Shown: one piece after another, positions 53,285 to 62,835 of the stretch
Numbering within the stretch: the first letter of the stretch is position 1
How the letters are laid out: each line of letters starts with the position of its first letter
DNA from: Halorientalis sp.
GTDB taxonomy: Archaea; Halobacteriota; Halobacteria; Halobacteriales; Haloarculaceae
DNA: 64,000 nucleotides
Direction: 5' to 3'
Assembly (NCBI RefSeq): GCF_028275115.1
Contig: NZ_JAQCNH010000092.1
Location: forward strand, 33,597 to 97,596
Translations under genes and position numbers: made by a program
Notes under the pieces: model-generated
Database searches by the model: none
What the model saw: only the letters and a program-made list of their open reading frames with translations
Told to the model about the DNA's origin: nothing

Positions 53285-54385
53285 ATGGACCCCGAGGACC
53301 TTCGTGCCGAGATTCCCGCCGTCGACGACACCATCTATCTGAACACCGGTGCGAGCGGCCCCAGTCCGCGCCCGGTAGTCGAGGCTGCGACCGACTTCCT
53401 CGAACGCCACGAGTACGAGGCCCACGCCGCCGGCGACCCCTACTCGATGGCTTACGACGAAATCGGGGCGGCCCGCGACCACGTCGCCGAGTTCGTGGGC
53501 GCCGAGCCCGCCGACCTCGCCCTGACGAACAGCACGGCCGACGGCATCTCCCGGATTGCCGCCGCTGTCGACTTCGAACCCGGCGAGACGGTCGCGTATA
53601 CGGACCTCGAACACCCGGCCGGCATCCTCCCGTGGGAGCGGGCCGCCGACGTTCACGGTCTCGACACTCGCGTTCTCGAAACCGAGGCTGGCCGTGTCGA
53701 GATGGACGCCGTGAAAGACGCGGTCTCGGCGGCCAGTCTGCTCTGTCTCAGTTCACTTTCCTGGGACTACGGGACACAGCTTCCGGTCGCCGAAATCGTC
53801 GACGTGGCTCACGACGCCGGCACGCGGGTCGTCGTCGACGCGGTCCAGTCGCCCGGCCAGCACCCCGTCGACGTGGGGGCGTGGGGTGCCGATGCCGTCG
53901 CCGGTGCCGGCCACAAGTGGCTGCTCGGCATCTGGGGCGCGGGATTCCTGTACGTCGACCCCGAATTCGCCGATACGCTCGAACCCCGGCGGGCGAGTTA
54001 CCGGAGCGTCGACGACCCGAGCGCGCCGGATTGTAACCTGACTGGGGGCGCACAGCAACTGGAAATCGGCACTGTCTCGCCCGCGCCCCACGTCGCGCTG
54101 GCGACGGCCATCGACCGGATTCGAGCCGTGGGCCTCGACACCGTTGGCGACCGGGTCGAGCGGCTCACCGACCGGCTCAAATCCGGGTTGGGTGACCGTC
54201 TCCTCTCGCCCCGCGAGTACGAGTCCGGCCTCGTCACCTTCCGCGCCGACGACGCCGACGCGCTGGTCGAGCGCCTGGGTGAGGCGGGCGTCGTCATCCG
54301 GTCGTTACCCGGCGGGACGGCCCGAGCGTCGGTCCACGTGTTCAACACCGCTGACGACATCGACCGACTCCTCGAAGCGCTCTGA
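53285..54385 (+). CDS. Class V aminotransferase (cysteine desulfurase-like)
   Basis: 366 residues, PLP enzyme of fold type I. YLNTGASGPSPRPVVEAA at the N terminus, Asp/Gln for the cofactor in VDAVQSPGQHPVDVGAWGAD, and the Schiff-base lysine in GAGHKWLLG. The C-terminal domain (LVTFRADDADALVERL) is typical. It lacks the extended catalytic Cys loop of IscS, so isopenicillin-epimerase- or aminotransferase-like chemistry is more likely than sulfur transfer. Confidence 0.85.
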   Translation: MDPEDLRAEIPAVDDTIYLNTGASGPSPRPVVEAATDFLERHEYEAHAAGDPYSMAYDEIGAARDHVAEFVGAEPADLALTNSTADGISRIAAAVDFEPGETVAYTDLEHPAGILPWERAADVHGLDTRVLETEAGRVEMDAVKDAVSAASLLCLSSLSWDYGTQLPVAEIVDVAHDAGTRVVVDAVQSPGQHPVDVGAWGADAVAGAGHKWLLGIWGAGFLYVDPEFADTLEPRRASYRSVDDPSAPDCNLTGGAQQLEIGTVSPAPHVALATAIDRIRAVGLDTVGDRVERLTDRLKSGLGDRLLSPREYESGLVTFRADDADALVERLGEAGVVIRSLPGGTARASVHVFNTADDIDRLLEAL

Positions 54386-54510
54386 CCCCCGCATCGGAAC
54401 TGATAATTCGCACCGAATGTTTAATTCCCTCCTTACGCTGGGTCGAATAGAGCGTACCGGCGGGTGACTCGCGAGACAGACGGAGTGGCTCGCCGGAACA
54501 GACATTCACT

Positions 54511-57500
54511 ATGCTATCCGACGCGGAGACGGTTTCACGTGAGACGGCGCGTACGGCGGTCGCCCTCCTGGCGATCGCCGGGTTCGTTCTGGTCGCCATC
54601 GCCTTGCCAGCGGTGGGGGCCGACGCACCCGGCCGGTCGTTGCTCCCCGGGAACGCCTCCAGCGAGGCGGAATCGACCGACGGGAGCGGTACGGTCGACG
54701 ACGTCCTCTCGGGTCGAACGACCGGGGCAGCCAGCGGTGGCGACGGCGGGCAGGCGTCGCTGATTGATGGCCTGATTGGGTCACTCTCGGGGTCCGAGGG
54801 CGCCCCCGGTTCGGCGGCTGGCGAGCAGACGCCCGGTTCGAGCAGTGCGGGCGGTTTCGGCGCACTCGACCCTGGCCAGCGCACCGGCGTCGGGTCCCAG
54901 GGGTCGCCGCTCTCCGACAGCCTCCGGAGCCAGTCCCTCGAACCACACTTTCTCGTCCGTAGCACCGTCGAGACGTACTGGCGGACAGGGGCGTACGCAC
55001 GCTACACTGGAACCGGCTGGACCGGCCAAGGCGACGCGACCCGTGCCAACTGGCCTCGCACGCCGGGGGTCGCGGCGGACGACCGTCGCACCATCACGCA
55101 GGAGTACCGGTTACTCCAGTCCGCCTCGGCGCTGCCGGCGGTATGGGAACCGGTCGACGTGACCGGCTCACCCGCGGAGAACGTACGAACGACCGGCCAG
55201 GGAGGCCTGCAGTACAGTGGCGACTGGCTCCCGGCGAACACCACCTACACGGTGACCAGCGCGGCACCGTCCCGGGACCCGGCGCGGTTGCGGGCCGGTG
55301 GGACCGACTACCCCGATTCGGTCGCGGCGCGGTACACCGACCTTCCCGACTCGACACCCGACCGTCTCGGGTCGTTCACCGACGACCTGACGGCCGACGC
55401 GGAGACGCCCTACGACGAGGCCGTCGCCATCGAGCGCTGGCTCGAATCGAACAAGGAGTACTCTCTGAACGCCAGCCACGAGGGGGGCAACGTGGCCGAC
55501 CAGTTCGTCTTCGAGATGGACGAGGGGTACTGTGAGTACTTCGCCAGCACGATGGCGGTCATGCTACGGTCACAGGACATCCCTGCGCGCTACGCCGTCG
55601 GCTACTCGACGGGCGAACCACAGCCCAACGGGACGTATCTCGTGCGCGGCATGAACGCCCACGCTTGGGTCGAAGTGTACGTTCCAGACACGGGGTGGGT
55701 GCGGTTCGACCCCACGCCCGGCCGGAGTCGACTGGCCAGTGAGTTCCGCGCCTACCAGCGCGCCGCCGAGAACGGTAACGCCGAGGCCGCCGCCCGCCGC
55801 TTCCTCGAATCCGCCGGCCGTGAGAATGGCGGCAACCCCTTCCGCCCGAACGAGAGCAGACAGTCTCCCGCCGGCGGTCAGTCACCCATAGACGGCCAGT
55901 CCGGAACCGGCGACGGTGGCGACGTGACAGACGGCAACGCCACCGAACTCACCGAGACGTACAACCACAGCGAATCGGGGAGCCCGGGTGAGACCTTCGG
56001 CACGGAGAGTTCCTCGAGTGTACAGGTATCGCTCGTGTCCGATCCCGTCCCCGGGCAGTCCGCCGCCGTCAGTGTCGAACGCGCCGGCACTCCGCTGGCC
56101 GACGTGGCCGTCGCGTTCAACGACCGGCGAATCGGCACCACCAATGGCTCGGGACTGGTAACCGGAACGGTGCCGTTCGCCGCCACGCTCGACGTGACGG
56201 TCACGGTTCCGAACGAATCCAACGGGCCCGCGGGGAGCGCCGCGCTCGCCCTGTCGGGACCGACCGGCATGTCCCTCCCCCGCCTCGCGGCCAACGATAC
56301 CGACGGCAAAACTACCCGGTCGTTCGACGTGCCCACGGACATCCGCGTGGGAATCGGGGACGAATCGAGGCCCGGTGAGACGGTGACGGTCAACGCGACT
56401 ATCGCCGGCCGCCCCGTCCCCGGAGCCAACGTGTCGGTCAACGGCACCGTGGCGGGAACGACCGACGCCGACGGGCGGTTCGACGCGTCACTCCCCGTGA
56501 GCGAACACGCATCGGTTCGAGTCGACCGCGGCGAGGCCACGGGCAACCGCACGCTCGAACTCGCCAATCTCAGCGTCGACGTCTCGGGCTTTGCCCTGCC
56601 AGGACTGTCGGCTACCGTCACCGTTACCGACAGCGGCGAGCCGGTCCCTGGTGCCGCCGTCTCCGTCGACGGGTCGACTGCCGAAACCGGTCCGGACGGC
56701 ACAGCAACCGTCTCGCTCCCGTTCGCGACCGGCGCCACGGTGACCGCCGAGACGGCCGCCGGCCTCACAGAAACCCGGCCGGTACGGATGCGGTTTCTGA
56801 CCGCTGGACTCGTCACGCTCCTCGCGCTCGCCGTCCTCGGCGGGGCCTACCTGCTCCGCCGTCGCGCGGCCGACGCCGGTCGCTCGCTTCGTGAGCAGCT
56901 CGGGGCAGCTCTCGACTGGTTCTTGGGCGCGTTCGTCGCGACGCTGGTCGCGCTGGCCGTTCGCGGCGAGGCGCTTCTCGCCGCACTACCAGAGTACCTA
57001 CGCCGGGCGCGCGACGCGTTCGCGACCCTGGTGCGTGAACTGGTGGCCGCCGTTCGTGCCCGACGGTTCGACCTCGGCCGACTCCCCGGACCGCGGACCG
57101 TCTTCGCCCGGTTGCTGACCGCCCTCCAGGAGCTACTGGTCGGCGTTCGAGGCTCATTACCCGGCAGTGAGACGGTGGTCGACCCTGGCGGTTCGACGCC
57201 GACGGCCCCTGGAACGGCGCCGGACGCGCCGGCGGCCCGCGAACGCGTCCGGCGCGCCTGGCGGGAGTTTCGCGCCCGGGTCCCCGTCGCGGACCACCGG
57301 ACGAAAACCCCTGGCGAACTCGCCCGCGAGGGAGTCGACGCCGGCTTTCCTGCTGCCCCCGTTCGGACGCTCCGGGACGCGATTCGGGACGTGGAGTACG
57401 GGCGGCGCGACCCCGCCGAGTACGTCGACGACGTGGACGACGCCCGGCGGGAACTGACGCTTGGGAACGACGCCGAACTCGACGAGACGACGGCGACGGA

Positions 57501-57651
57501 CGGTGGAGCCGCGAGCGAAACGAGTGGCTCCTCGTCAGTGCCCCGCTCTGACGGTGGGGCCGCGAGCGAAACGAGTGGCTCCTCGTCAGCGCCCCGCTCT
57601 GACGGTGGGGCCGCGGATCAAAACGGGTTCGATGGCGGTGGTCGGCCGTGA
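54511..57651 (+). CDS. Transglutaminase-like membrane protein with DUF4129 tail
   Basis: 1046 residues. One N-terminal membrane helix (residues 10-35), a Ser/Gly-rich spacer, a beta domain, and a transglutaminase core with full triad C341 (EGYCEYF), H384 (AHAWVEV) and D400 (RFDPTPG). About three Ig-like repeats follow (PVPGANVSVNGTVAGTTDAD, PVPGAAVSVDGS), then a membrane segment near 765-785 and a helical cytosolic end of DUF4129 type. Such proteins flank DUF58 and MoxR genes, as here; the unit is thought to build or remodel surface structures. A 17-residue repeat precedes the C terminus. Confidence 0.9.
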   Translation: MLSDAETVSRETARTAVALLAIAGFVLVAIALPAVGADAPGRSLLPGNASSEAESTDGSGTVDDVLSGRTTGAASGGDGGQASLIDGLIGSLSGSEGAPGSAAGEQTPGSSSAGGFGALDPGQRTGVGSQGSPLSDSLRSQSLEPHFLVRSTVETYWRTGAYARYTGTGWTGQGDATRANWPRTPGVAADDRRTITQEYRLLQSASALPAVWEPVDVTGSPAENVRTTGQGGLQYSGDWLPANTTYTVTSAAPSRDPARLRAGGTDYPDSVAARYTDLPDSTPDRLGSFTDDLTADAETPYDEAVAIERWLESNKEYSLNASHEGGNVADQFVFEMDEGYCEYFASTMAVMLRSQDIPARYAVGYSTGEPQPNGTYLVRGMNAHAWVEVYVPDTGWVRFDPTPGRSRLASEFRAYQRAAENGNAEAAARRFLESAGRENGGNPFRPNESRQSPAGGQSPIDGQSGTGDGGDVTDGNATELTETYNHSESGSPGETFGTESSSSVQVSLVSDPVPGQSAAVSVERAGTPLADVAVAFNDRRIGTTNGSGLVTGTVPFAATLDVTVTVPNESNGPAGSAALALSGPTGMSLPRLAANDTDGKTTRSFDVPTDIRVGIGDESRPGETVTVNATIAGRPVPGANVSVNGTVAGTTDADGRFDASLPVSEHASVRVDRGEATGNRTLELANLSVDVSGFALPGLSATVTVTDSGEPVPGAAVSVDGSTAETGPDGTATVSLPFATGATVTAETAAGLTETRPVRMRFLTAGLVTLLALAVLGGAYLLRRRAADAGRSLREQLGAALDWFLGAFVATLVALAVRGEALLAALPEYLRRARDAFATLVRELVAAVRARRFDLGRLPGPRTVFARLLTALQELLVGVRGSLPGSETVVDPGGSTPTAPGTAPDAPAARERVRRAWREFRARVPVADHRTKTPGELAREGVDAGFPAAPVRTLRDAIRDVEYGRRDPAEYVDDVDDARRELTLGNDAELDETTATDGGAASETSGSSSVPRSDGGAASETSGSSSAPRSDGGAADQNGFDGGGRP
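57499..57615 (+). repeat. 51-bp tandem repeat inside the transglutaminase gene
   Basis: Two nearly identical copies (57499-57549 and 57550-57600) plus a partial third. They encode DGGAASETSGSSS-[VA]-PRS. The few differences are single bases, so the expansion is recent. Length is a multiple of three, keeping the frame. Confidence 0.85.
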
Positions 57652-58355
57652 TTTCGTGGACGCGTCTGCTGGTCGGGGCCGCGGGGGGCACGCTGCTCAC
57701 GGCGGCTGTGCTCGTCCTCGCGCCCGGTCTGCTGCCTGTTCCGCGACCACAGTTGGCGACCGCGATGGACGCGCTGACTGGGACGGTCGGACTGGCGGGT
57801 CTCGCGGTCATCGCTGGATTGAGTGCCGTCGTGCAGGGGCTGTGGTCCTCGACAACGCCCTCTCGTCCCCCGTCGCTTCCCGTGGACAGCGACCCCACGG
57901 AGCGGGACGTGCCGGGTTCGTCTGTCGGCGAGAGCTTCGACGAGCGGCTCGCTGCAGTGTGGCGGGTCGACGGTCGGTCGGCCGACAGCGAGGCGGTCGT
58001 CCGCGAGGACCTGCGGCGGCTGGCAACCGACGCGTACCAGCGAACCTATCGGTGCGACTGGGAGACGGCCGCCCGGGCCGTCGAAACGGGTTCCTGGACC
58101 GACGACCCTGCTGCCGCGGCTTTCGTCGGCGGGGCCGACGCGCCCGACGTGCCGCTCCGGCTCTGGTTCAACGATATGTTCAGCGAACACGGCGCCTTTC
58201 ACCGACAGACGATTCGCACGCTCCGGTCGATTTACGCGCTTGAGGCCGACACCGAAGCGGCGACCGAGCGCACCTGGACAGCGGACGAGACGATGGCCGG
58301 AGGGCCTCCTGCGCGGGACGGCCGGGGAGTCCGGGAGGAGGTGACCGACACGTGA
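57648..58355 (+). CDS. Membrane protein of transglutaminase/DUF58 cluster (DUF7269-like)
   Basis: 235 residues. Two hydrophobic helices near the N terminus (LVGAAGGTLLTAAVLVLAPG and GLAGLAVIAGLSAVVQGLW), then a helical soluble part (RLATDAYQRTYRCDWETAARAV). GTG start overlaps the previous stop (GTGA) and its own stop overlaps the next start, so it is firmly inside one operon. Haloarchaeal, function unknown. Confidence 0.78.
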   Translation: MISWTRLLVGAAGGTLLTAAVLVLAPGLLPVPRPQLATAMDALTGTVGLAGLAVIAGLSAVVQGLWSSTTPSRPPSLPVDSDPTERDVPGSSVGESFDERLAAVWRVDGRSADSEAVVREDLRRLATDAYQRTYRCDWETAARAVETGSWTDDPAAAAFVGGADAPDVPLRLWFNDMFSEHGAFHRQTIRTLRSIYALEADTEAATERTWTADETMAGGPPARDGRGVREEVTDT

Positions 58356-59695
58356 TGCGAGTCGTCCGCTGGCACGGCGCGCTGGTCGGGGCACTCTTTT
58401 CCAGCGCTCTCGGGCTGTACGTCGGTGACCACGTCTTTTTTATCGTGGCGATCATCCCTCTCGCGTACGTTGTTTACGGCCACGTCACCGGGCTCGGGCC
58501 GCCGTCGCTTGCCGTCGAACGCACGACAGACGACGACCACGTCGACCCCGGCGAGACGGTGACGATACGACTCACCGTCGAGAACACCGGCGACCGGCCG
58601 ATTCCGGACCTCCGCCTCGTCGACGGCGTCCCCGAGGATGTCGCGGTCGTCGACGGCTCGCAGGCCGGCGCCGTTGCGCTTCGCCCCGACGAGTCGGCTA
58701 CCGTCTCCTACGAGATTCGCCCGCCGCGGGGAGCCCACGAGTTCGGGAGCGTCGCGGTCCGGGGTCGCAGTCTTGCCGGCACTGTCACAGGGACGACGAC
58801 GCTCGCTCCCGACGGCGACGAAACGCTGCGCTGTACGACGCTGCTCGACGAGTTCCCGTTGCAGGACCTGACGACGCCGTTCGCGGGACAGGCGCCGACC
58901 GACACCGGCGGCAGCGGAATCGAGTTCCACTCCATCCGGGAGTACCGGCGAGGGGACCCCCTCTCACACGTCGACTGGCGACGCCTGGCTCGGACTGGCG
59001 AACTCGCGACGGTCACCCACCGGCAGGAACGGGCCGCCGCGGTCGTGTTCGTCGTCGACGACCGACCAGCGGCGCGCTGTCAGCCGCCCCGGGGCGGCCC
59101 GTCGGCGCTCGATTACGTCGTTTACGCCGCCTCGCAGGGGCTGGTGACCCTCACCGACGCGGGTCACCGGGTCGGCGTCACGACGCTCTCGCCCGGCAAC
59201 GACCGCGACTGGGTCTCGCCGGGCCGGGACAGCACTACGGAGTCGGCCGCGTCCGACCTCTTCGACCGAGTCCAGGGCGACGGTGCCAACCCGGCCCCGA
59301 CCGAACCCGGCCGGACGCCTGTGGCGACCGACGGCGCCGGTGGGAGCGCGACCGACGGCCCCGATGGGACGGCACTGGGACTGCGGCTCGCAGAGTGGCT
59401 GCCTGCGCACGCACAGGTCGTTCTCTGTACACCCATGGTCGACGATGCGCCGGTCGGCGTCGTCGAGACGCTGCTGTCGAACCGTCACGCCGTGACCGTC
59501 CTCAGCCCGAACGTCACCGCGTCTGACGGCGAGACTCCACCTACGCCAGGACAGGCGGTTGCCGACGTGCGGCGCCGAATCCGACTGACCGACCTCGAAC
59601 GGCTGGGCGTCTCGACCGCGGACTGGCGGCCCGAGACACCGCTCCAGGTCGCGCTCGCGGACGTCCTCCCGACGAAACGAGGGTGGGACCGATGA
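58355..59695 (+). CDS. DUF58 domain protein (vWA-like)
   Basis: 446 residues. Two membrane helices at the N terminus (GALFSSALGLYVGD, VFFIVAIIPLAYVVYG), an Ig-like domain (DPGETVTIRLTVENTGDRPI), then the DUF58 core: GSGIEFHSIREYRRGDPLSH, VDWRRLARTGELATV, and FVVDDRPAA, the degenerate metal site of the vWA fold. DUF58 proteins work with MoxR AAA ATPases. Start at ATG 58355 or GTG 58352; both overlap the upstream stop. Confidence 0.88.
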   Translation: MRVVRWHGALVGALFSSALGLYVGDHVFFIVAIIPLAYVVYGHVTGLGPPSLAVERTTDDDHVDPGETVTIRLTVENTGDRPIPDLRLVDGVPEDVAVVDGSQAGAVALRPDESATVSYEIRPPRGAHEFGSVAVRGRSLAGTVTGTTTLAPDGDETLRCTTLLDEFPLQDLTTPFAGQAPTDTGGSGIEFHSIREYRRGDPLSHVDWRRLARTGELATVTHRQERAAAVVFVVDDRPAARCQPPRGGPSALDYVVYAASQGLVTLTDAGHRVGVTTLSPGNDRDWVSPGRDSTTESAASDLFDRVQGDGANPAPTEPGRTPVATDGAGGSATDGPDGTALGLRLAEWLPAHAQVVLCTPMVDDAPVGVVETLLSNRHAVTVLSPNVTASDGETPPTPGQAVADVRRRIRLTDLERLGVSTADWRPETPLQVALADVLPTKRGWDR

Positions 59696-61341
59696 CGGAC
59701 GAGCGTGCGACGGACGGTGGCGCACCCGCTCGCGACGAGGTGACGCTGCCCCGACTCGGAGCCGGTGACGAGGTGTTCGCGACTCTCGCGGAAACCGCAG
59801 GCGAGCTGCGACTCTCGGCCGTCGTCGCCGGCATCGCCGCCGTGTTCGCCGCACTGCCGGTCGGCTGGCAGTTGCTCGGCGCTCGTCTCACGCTGGTGTC
59901 GTCGGCTTCGGGCGTCCTGCTGGCGGCGGGGCTGTACGCGCTCCAGAGCGACCGCGTTTCGGTCCTGTTCGCGGCCGGAGCGCTCCTAACTCCGGCGTCG
60001 ATGGGGCTAGCCATCGCGCTCGGTGTCGGCGTCGCGTTCGGGTTCGACGTTGGCCGACCGCCGGGCCTCCTCGCGAGTCTGACCGTCTACCTGCTCGTCG
60101 GTTCCGGATTCGGTGCGGCCCTGACCGCCGTCCCGCTCGACGAGGGCGAGGTTCTGGTCGGCTCGTTCGTGCGGTTCGTCGGTATGCTCGCCCCGCTAAC
60201 TGTCGCGCAGGTGGTCGTGGTCGCGGCCGCAGCCTGGGACTCGCTGGGCCTCTCGCTGGTCCGACTGGTCGTCGACAGTCCCGACCCACTGCTGGCGCTC
60301 GGCCGCTCCCTCTTGGCCCCGACCGGCAGCGTGGCACTGCTGACCTTCCTGCTGTCCGTTCTCCTCCTGGTCTTTCTGTTCCGACTGCTCCTGCGGTCGA
60401 TTCCAATCGTGAACCTGTTTCCGCCGCGACAGCGCCCGCTGGTGACGGCCAGACTCGACCGACTGGTGAGTCGTCTCGGGTGGGCCCTGCTGGCGGCCAC
60501 CGGCGGTAGCATCGTCCTGTTCACGGTCGCAGTCGTCGCGGGCGTCTCCACGCCCGCGGCGTTGTCGGCCCGCTTCGACGTCGTCGCTGCGCCTGTGATC
60601 TGGCTGCTGACGACCGTCTGGATCCGTGTCCTGTTCGTCCTCGCCATCGGTTCGATGGTGGCCCTCCTCGCCAGCAACCGGCTCCGGCGGCGCGTGCGCC
60701 GCCTCTCAGAGACCGACGTGCTCCGGCAGGCGACGCCGCCGCTGGGCGCGCTCGCGACCGCTCTCCTCCTCGGCATCGTCGTCGACCTGCTGAGCAGCGG
60801 TGACGAACTGCTCGCACGTCTACCGGCGACCGTTCGCCCACCCGTCGAATCGCTGCTCGGCGGGGGCGTCGTCACAGCCGTTCTGGTGGTCGCGTTCGGC
60901 TCGCTCATCCTCGCCGGTATCGCCTTCGTCTCCCTGTCAGTGCTGGTGAGTTCGCCGGTTCTCCCCGACCGGGCGCTCGGTCCCACCCTCGCCAGCACCG
61001 CCGTGTTCGGGCTGGCTCTGTTACTCGTCCTCTTCGGCGGTTCGTCACTGGTCGCGTTCCTCGCGGTTGCGGCCGCGCTGGTCGTCTGGGACACCGGCGA
61101 GTACGCCACCGGTCTCAGAGAAGAGCTCCCGGACGGCGCGGCGACGACGCGAGGTGAGCTCGTCCACGTCGGCGCGAGTCTGACCGTCGGCCTGCTGACG
61201 GTCGTCGGTGCACTCCTGCTCGCGTTGCTGGTCGCCAGCGACGTGATCGCGGCCTCGGCCGCTGACACGACGCTCGCGGCCGGCGCGGTGGTTCTCGCCT
61301 TCGGAACGACGATTGTCCTCCTGTCGTCGCTCCGGGAGTAA
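59692..61341 (+). CDS. Polytopic membrane protein (DUF7519-like)
   Basis: 549 residues, about a dozen membrane helices from residue 45 on, with little soluble loop. ATG 59692 overlaps the DUF58 stop (ATGA). The family is limited to haloarchaea and always seems to close this operon. It may be the membrane platform of the complex. Its stop is directly next to the stop of the convergent MoxR gene. Confidence 0.8.
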   Translation: MTDERATDGGAPARDEVTLPRLGAGDEVFATLAETAGELRLSAVVAGIAAVFAALPVGWQLLGARLTLVSSASGVLLAAGLYALQSDRVSVLFAAGALLTPASMGLAIALGVGVAFGFDVGRPPGLLASLTVYLLVGSGFGAALTAVPLDEGEVLVGSFVRFVGMLAPLTVAQVVVVAAAAWDSLGLSLVRLVVDSPDPLLALGRSLLAPTGSVALLTFLLSVLLLVFLFRLLLRSIPIVNLFPPRQRPLVTARLDRLVSRLGWALLAATGGSIVLFTVAVVAGVSTPAALSARFDVVAAPVIWLLTTVWIRVLFVLAIGSMVALLASNRLRRRVRRLSETDVLRQATPPLGALATALLLGIVVDLLSSGDELLARLPATVRPPVESLLGGGVVTAVLVVAFGSLILAGIAFVSLSVLVSSPVLPDRALGPTLASTAVFGLALLLVLFGGSSLVAFLAVAAALVVWDTGEYATGLREELPDGAATTRGELVHVGASLTVGLLTVVGALLLALLVASDVIAASAADTTLAAGAVVLAFGTTIVLLSSLRE

Positions 61342-62295
61342 TTAGTCCTCGACGGTCGGGACCGGTATCCGGTCCATCACGTCCCCCAGCACCGCGCGTT
61401 TCGAGACCGACCGAACGCTCGACTCGGCGGTCAGTACGAGTCGGTGTGCGAACACCGCGTCGGCCACCCGCTTCACGTCGTCCGGGACCACGTAATCACG
61501 GCCGGCGATTATTGCGTACGCACGGACGGCCTCGAACAGTCGCTGGATGCCTCGTGGTGAGACCCCGACCTCGACGCGCTCGTCCGCTCGCGTCGCCCGG
61601 CCGAGGTCGACCACGTACTCCCTGACTTTCCGCTCGACGGTCACCGACTCTGGAGCGTCCTGTAACTCCCGCACCGTCCCCGGATTGATCACCGGGCCGA
61701 CGCCTGGCGCCTGTGCCGTCCGGCTCGACCGCCGGTCCAGCAGTTCGAGTTCGCCGTCCCGGTCGGGGTACCCCATCGAACTCTTGATCATGAATCGGTC
61801 GCGCTGGGCCTCCGGCAGCGCGAACGTCCCCTCCTGCTCGACGGGATTCTGGGTCGCCATGACGAAGAACGGCTCGGGTAGTTGGTAGGTATCCCCGTCG
61901 ACGGTAACCTGGCGCTCCTCCATGGCCTCTAGCAGTGCAGCCTGGGTTTTCGGCGGTGCGCGGTTGATTTCGTCGGCCAGCACCACGTTCGCAAAGATCG
62001 GCCCCTCGGCGAACTCGAAGCTACCGTCGCCCTCGTCGTAAACGTTCGTCCCTGTCACGTCCGACGGGAGCAGGTCCGGCGTGAACTGCACCCGCGAGAA
62101 CTCGAGTCCGAGTGCCGTCGCGAGGCTGCGCGCGGTGAGCGTCTTGCCGACCCCCGGCACGTCCTCGAACAGGACGTGACCACGGGCCAGAACCCCCGTT
62201 AGCACACGCTCTAAAAACGTCCGGTCAGTGATGACTGCCGACTGTACCTCGTCGAGTACCGCCGTACACTCCCCGGCGGCGCCTGTCACGTCCAT
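61342..62295 (-). CDS. MoxR-family AAA ATPase
   Basis: 317 residues from ATG 62295 (MDVTGAAGE); a GTG at 62355 would add 20 poor residues. Walker A EDVPGVGKTLTARS, Walker B VVLADEINRAPPK, sensor 1 FVMATQNPVEQEGT and arginine-finger region ALPEAQRDRFM are intact. MoxR ATPases act as chaperones that load metals or assemble vWA-domain partners; the DUF58 protein encoded opposite is the natural partner. A wHTH gene lies directly upstream. Confidence 0.92.
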   Translation of the reverse strand: MDVTGAAGECTAVLDEVQSAVITDRTFLERVLTGVLARGHVLFEDVPGVGKTLTARSLATALGLEFSRVQFTPDLLPSDVTGTNVYDEGDGSFEFAEGPIFANVVLADEINRAPPKTQAALLEAMEERQVTVDGDTYQLPEPFFVMATQNPVEQEGTFALPEAQRDRFMIKSSMGYPDRDGELELLDRRSSRTAQAPGVGPVINPGTVRELQDAPESVTVERKVREYVVDLGRATRADERVEVGVSPRGIQRLFEAVRAYAIIAGRDYVVPDDVKRVADAVFAHRLVLTAESSVRSVSKRAVLGDVMDRIPVPTVED

Positions 62296-62364
62296 GCTGT
62301 TACGTGCAAAGTCGGCCTCGTGAATGTTCGTGCTGTGCCCCGACTGTGTCGCCACCGCCTGCAG

Positions 62365-62667
62365 TCACGGCTCGTCGACGACCTCGTCGTCCCGAACTCG
62401 CTCCAGCCGCTCGACCAACTCGTCGACACCGTCGTTGACGCGTTCGAGCCGGTCCGCGATGTCGTCGGCCGGCACCGCGCCCTCCGGCGTCGGCTCCACG
62501 AACCCGTCGTTCTCCAACATCCGCAGCGAATACCGCACCTTGTGTTCGGGGACATCTGTCCGCTCCGATAGCTTGACGATCCCGATCGGCCCGTCCGCAA
62601 CGACCGCTTGCAGGATCGTCAGGTCCCGGCGCTCCTTCTCCACTTGGTTCCTGAGTCGCTCGTCCAT
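62365..62667 (-). CDS. Winged-helix regulator upstream of moxR
   Basis: 100 residues: helix-turn-helix at about 15-55 (LTILQAVVADGPIGIVKLSERT, VPEHKVRYSLRMLENDGFV), wing EPTPEGAVPADD, and a C-terminal coiled coil (RLERVNDGVDELVERLERVR). It probably controls the moxR operon it heads. Less than 10 nt separate its stop from the long moxR start. Confidence 0.82.
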   Translation of the reverse strand: MDERLRNQVEKERRDLTILQAVVADGPIGIVKLSERTDVPEHKVRYSLRMLENDGFVEPTPEGAVPADDIADRLERVNDGVDELVERLERVRDDEVVDEP

Positions 62668-62835
62668 ACTGGGGTGTCTTCACAGGGCTACCCACCCGCG
62701 ACATATAATTCTTGTATCTCCATCGAACCCGAGACGTCACTATTCGGCACACGACAGCAGATCGGTACAGAAACTCGCGTCGCCGAACAAGCGAACGACT
62801 CCGTCCGTCACCGTTCGCGCAGTCGGAGCCCCTCG

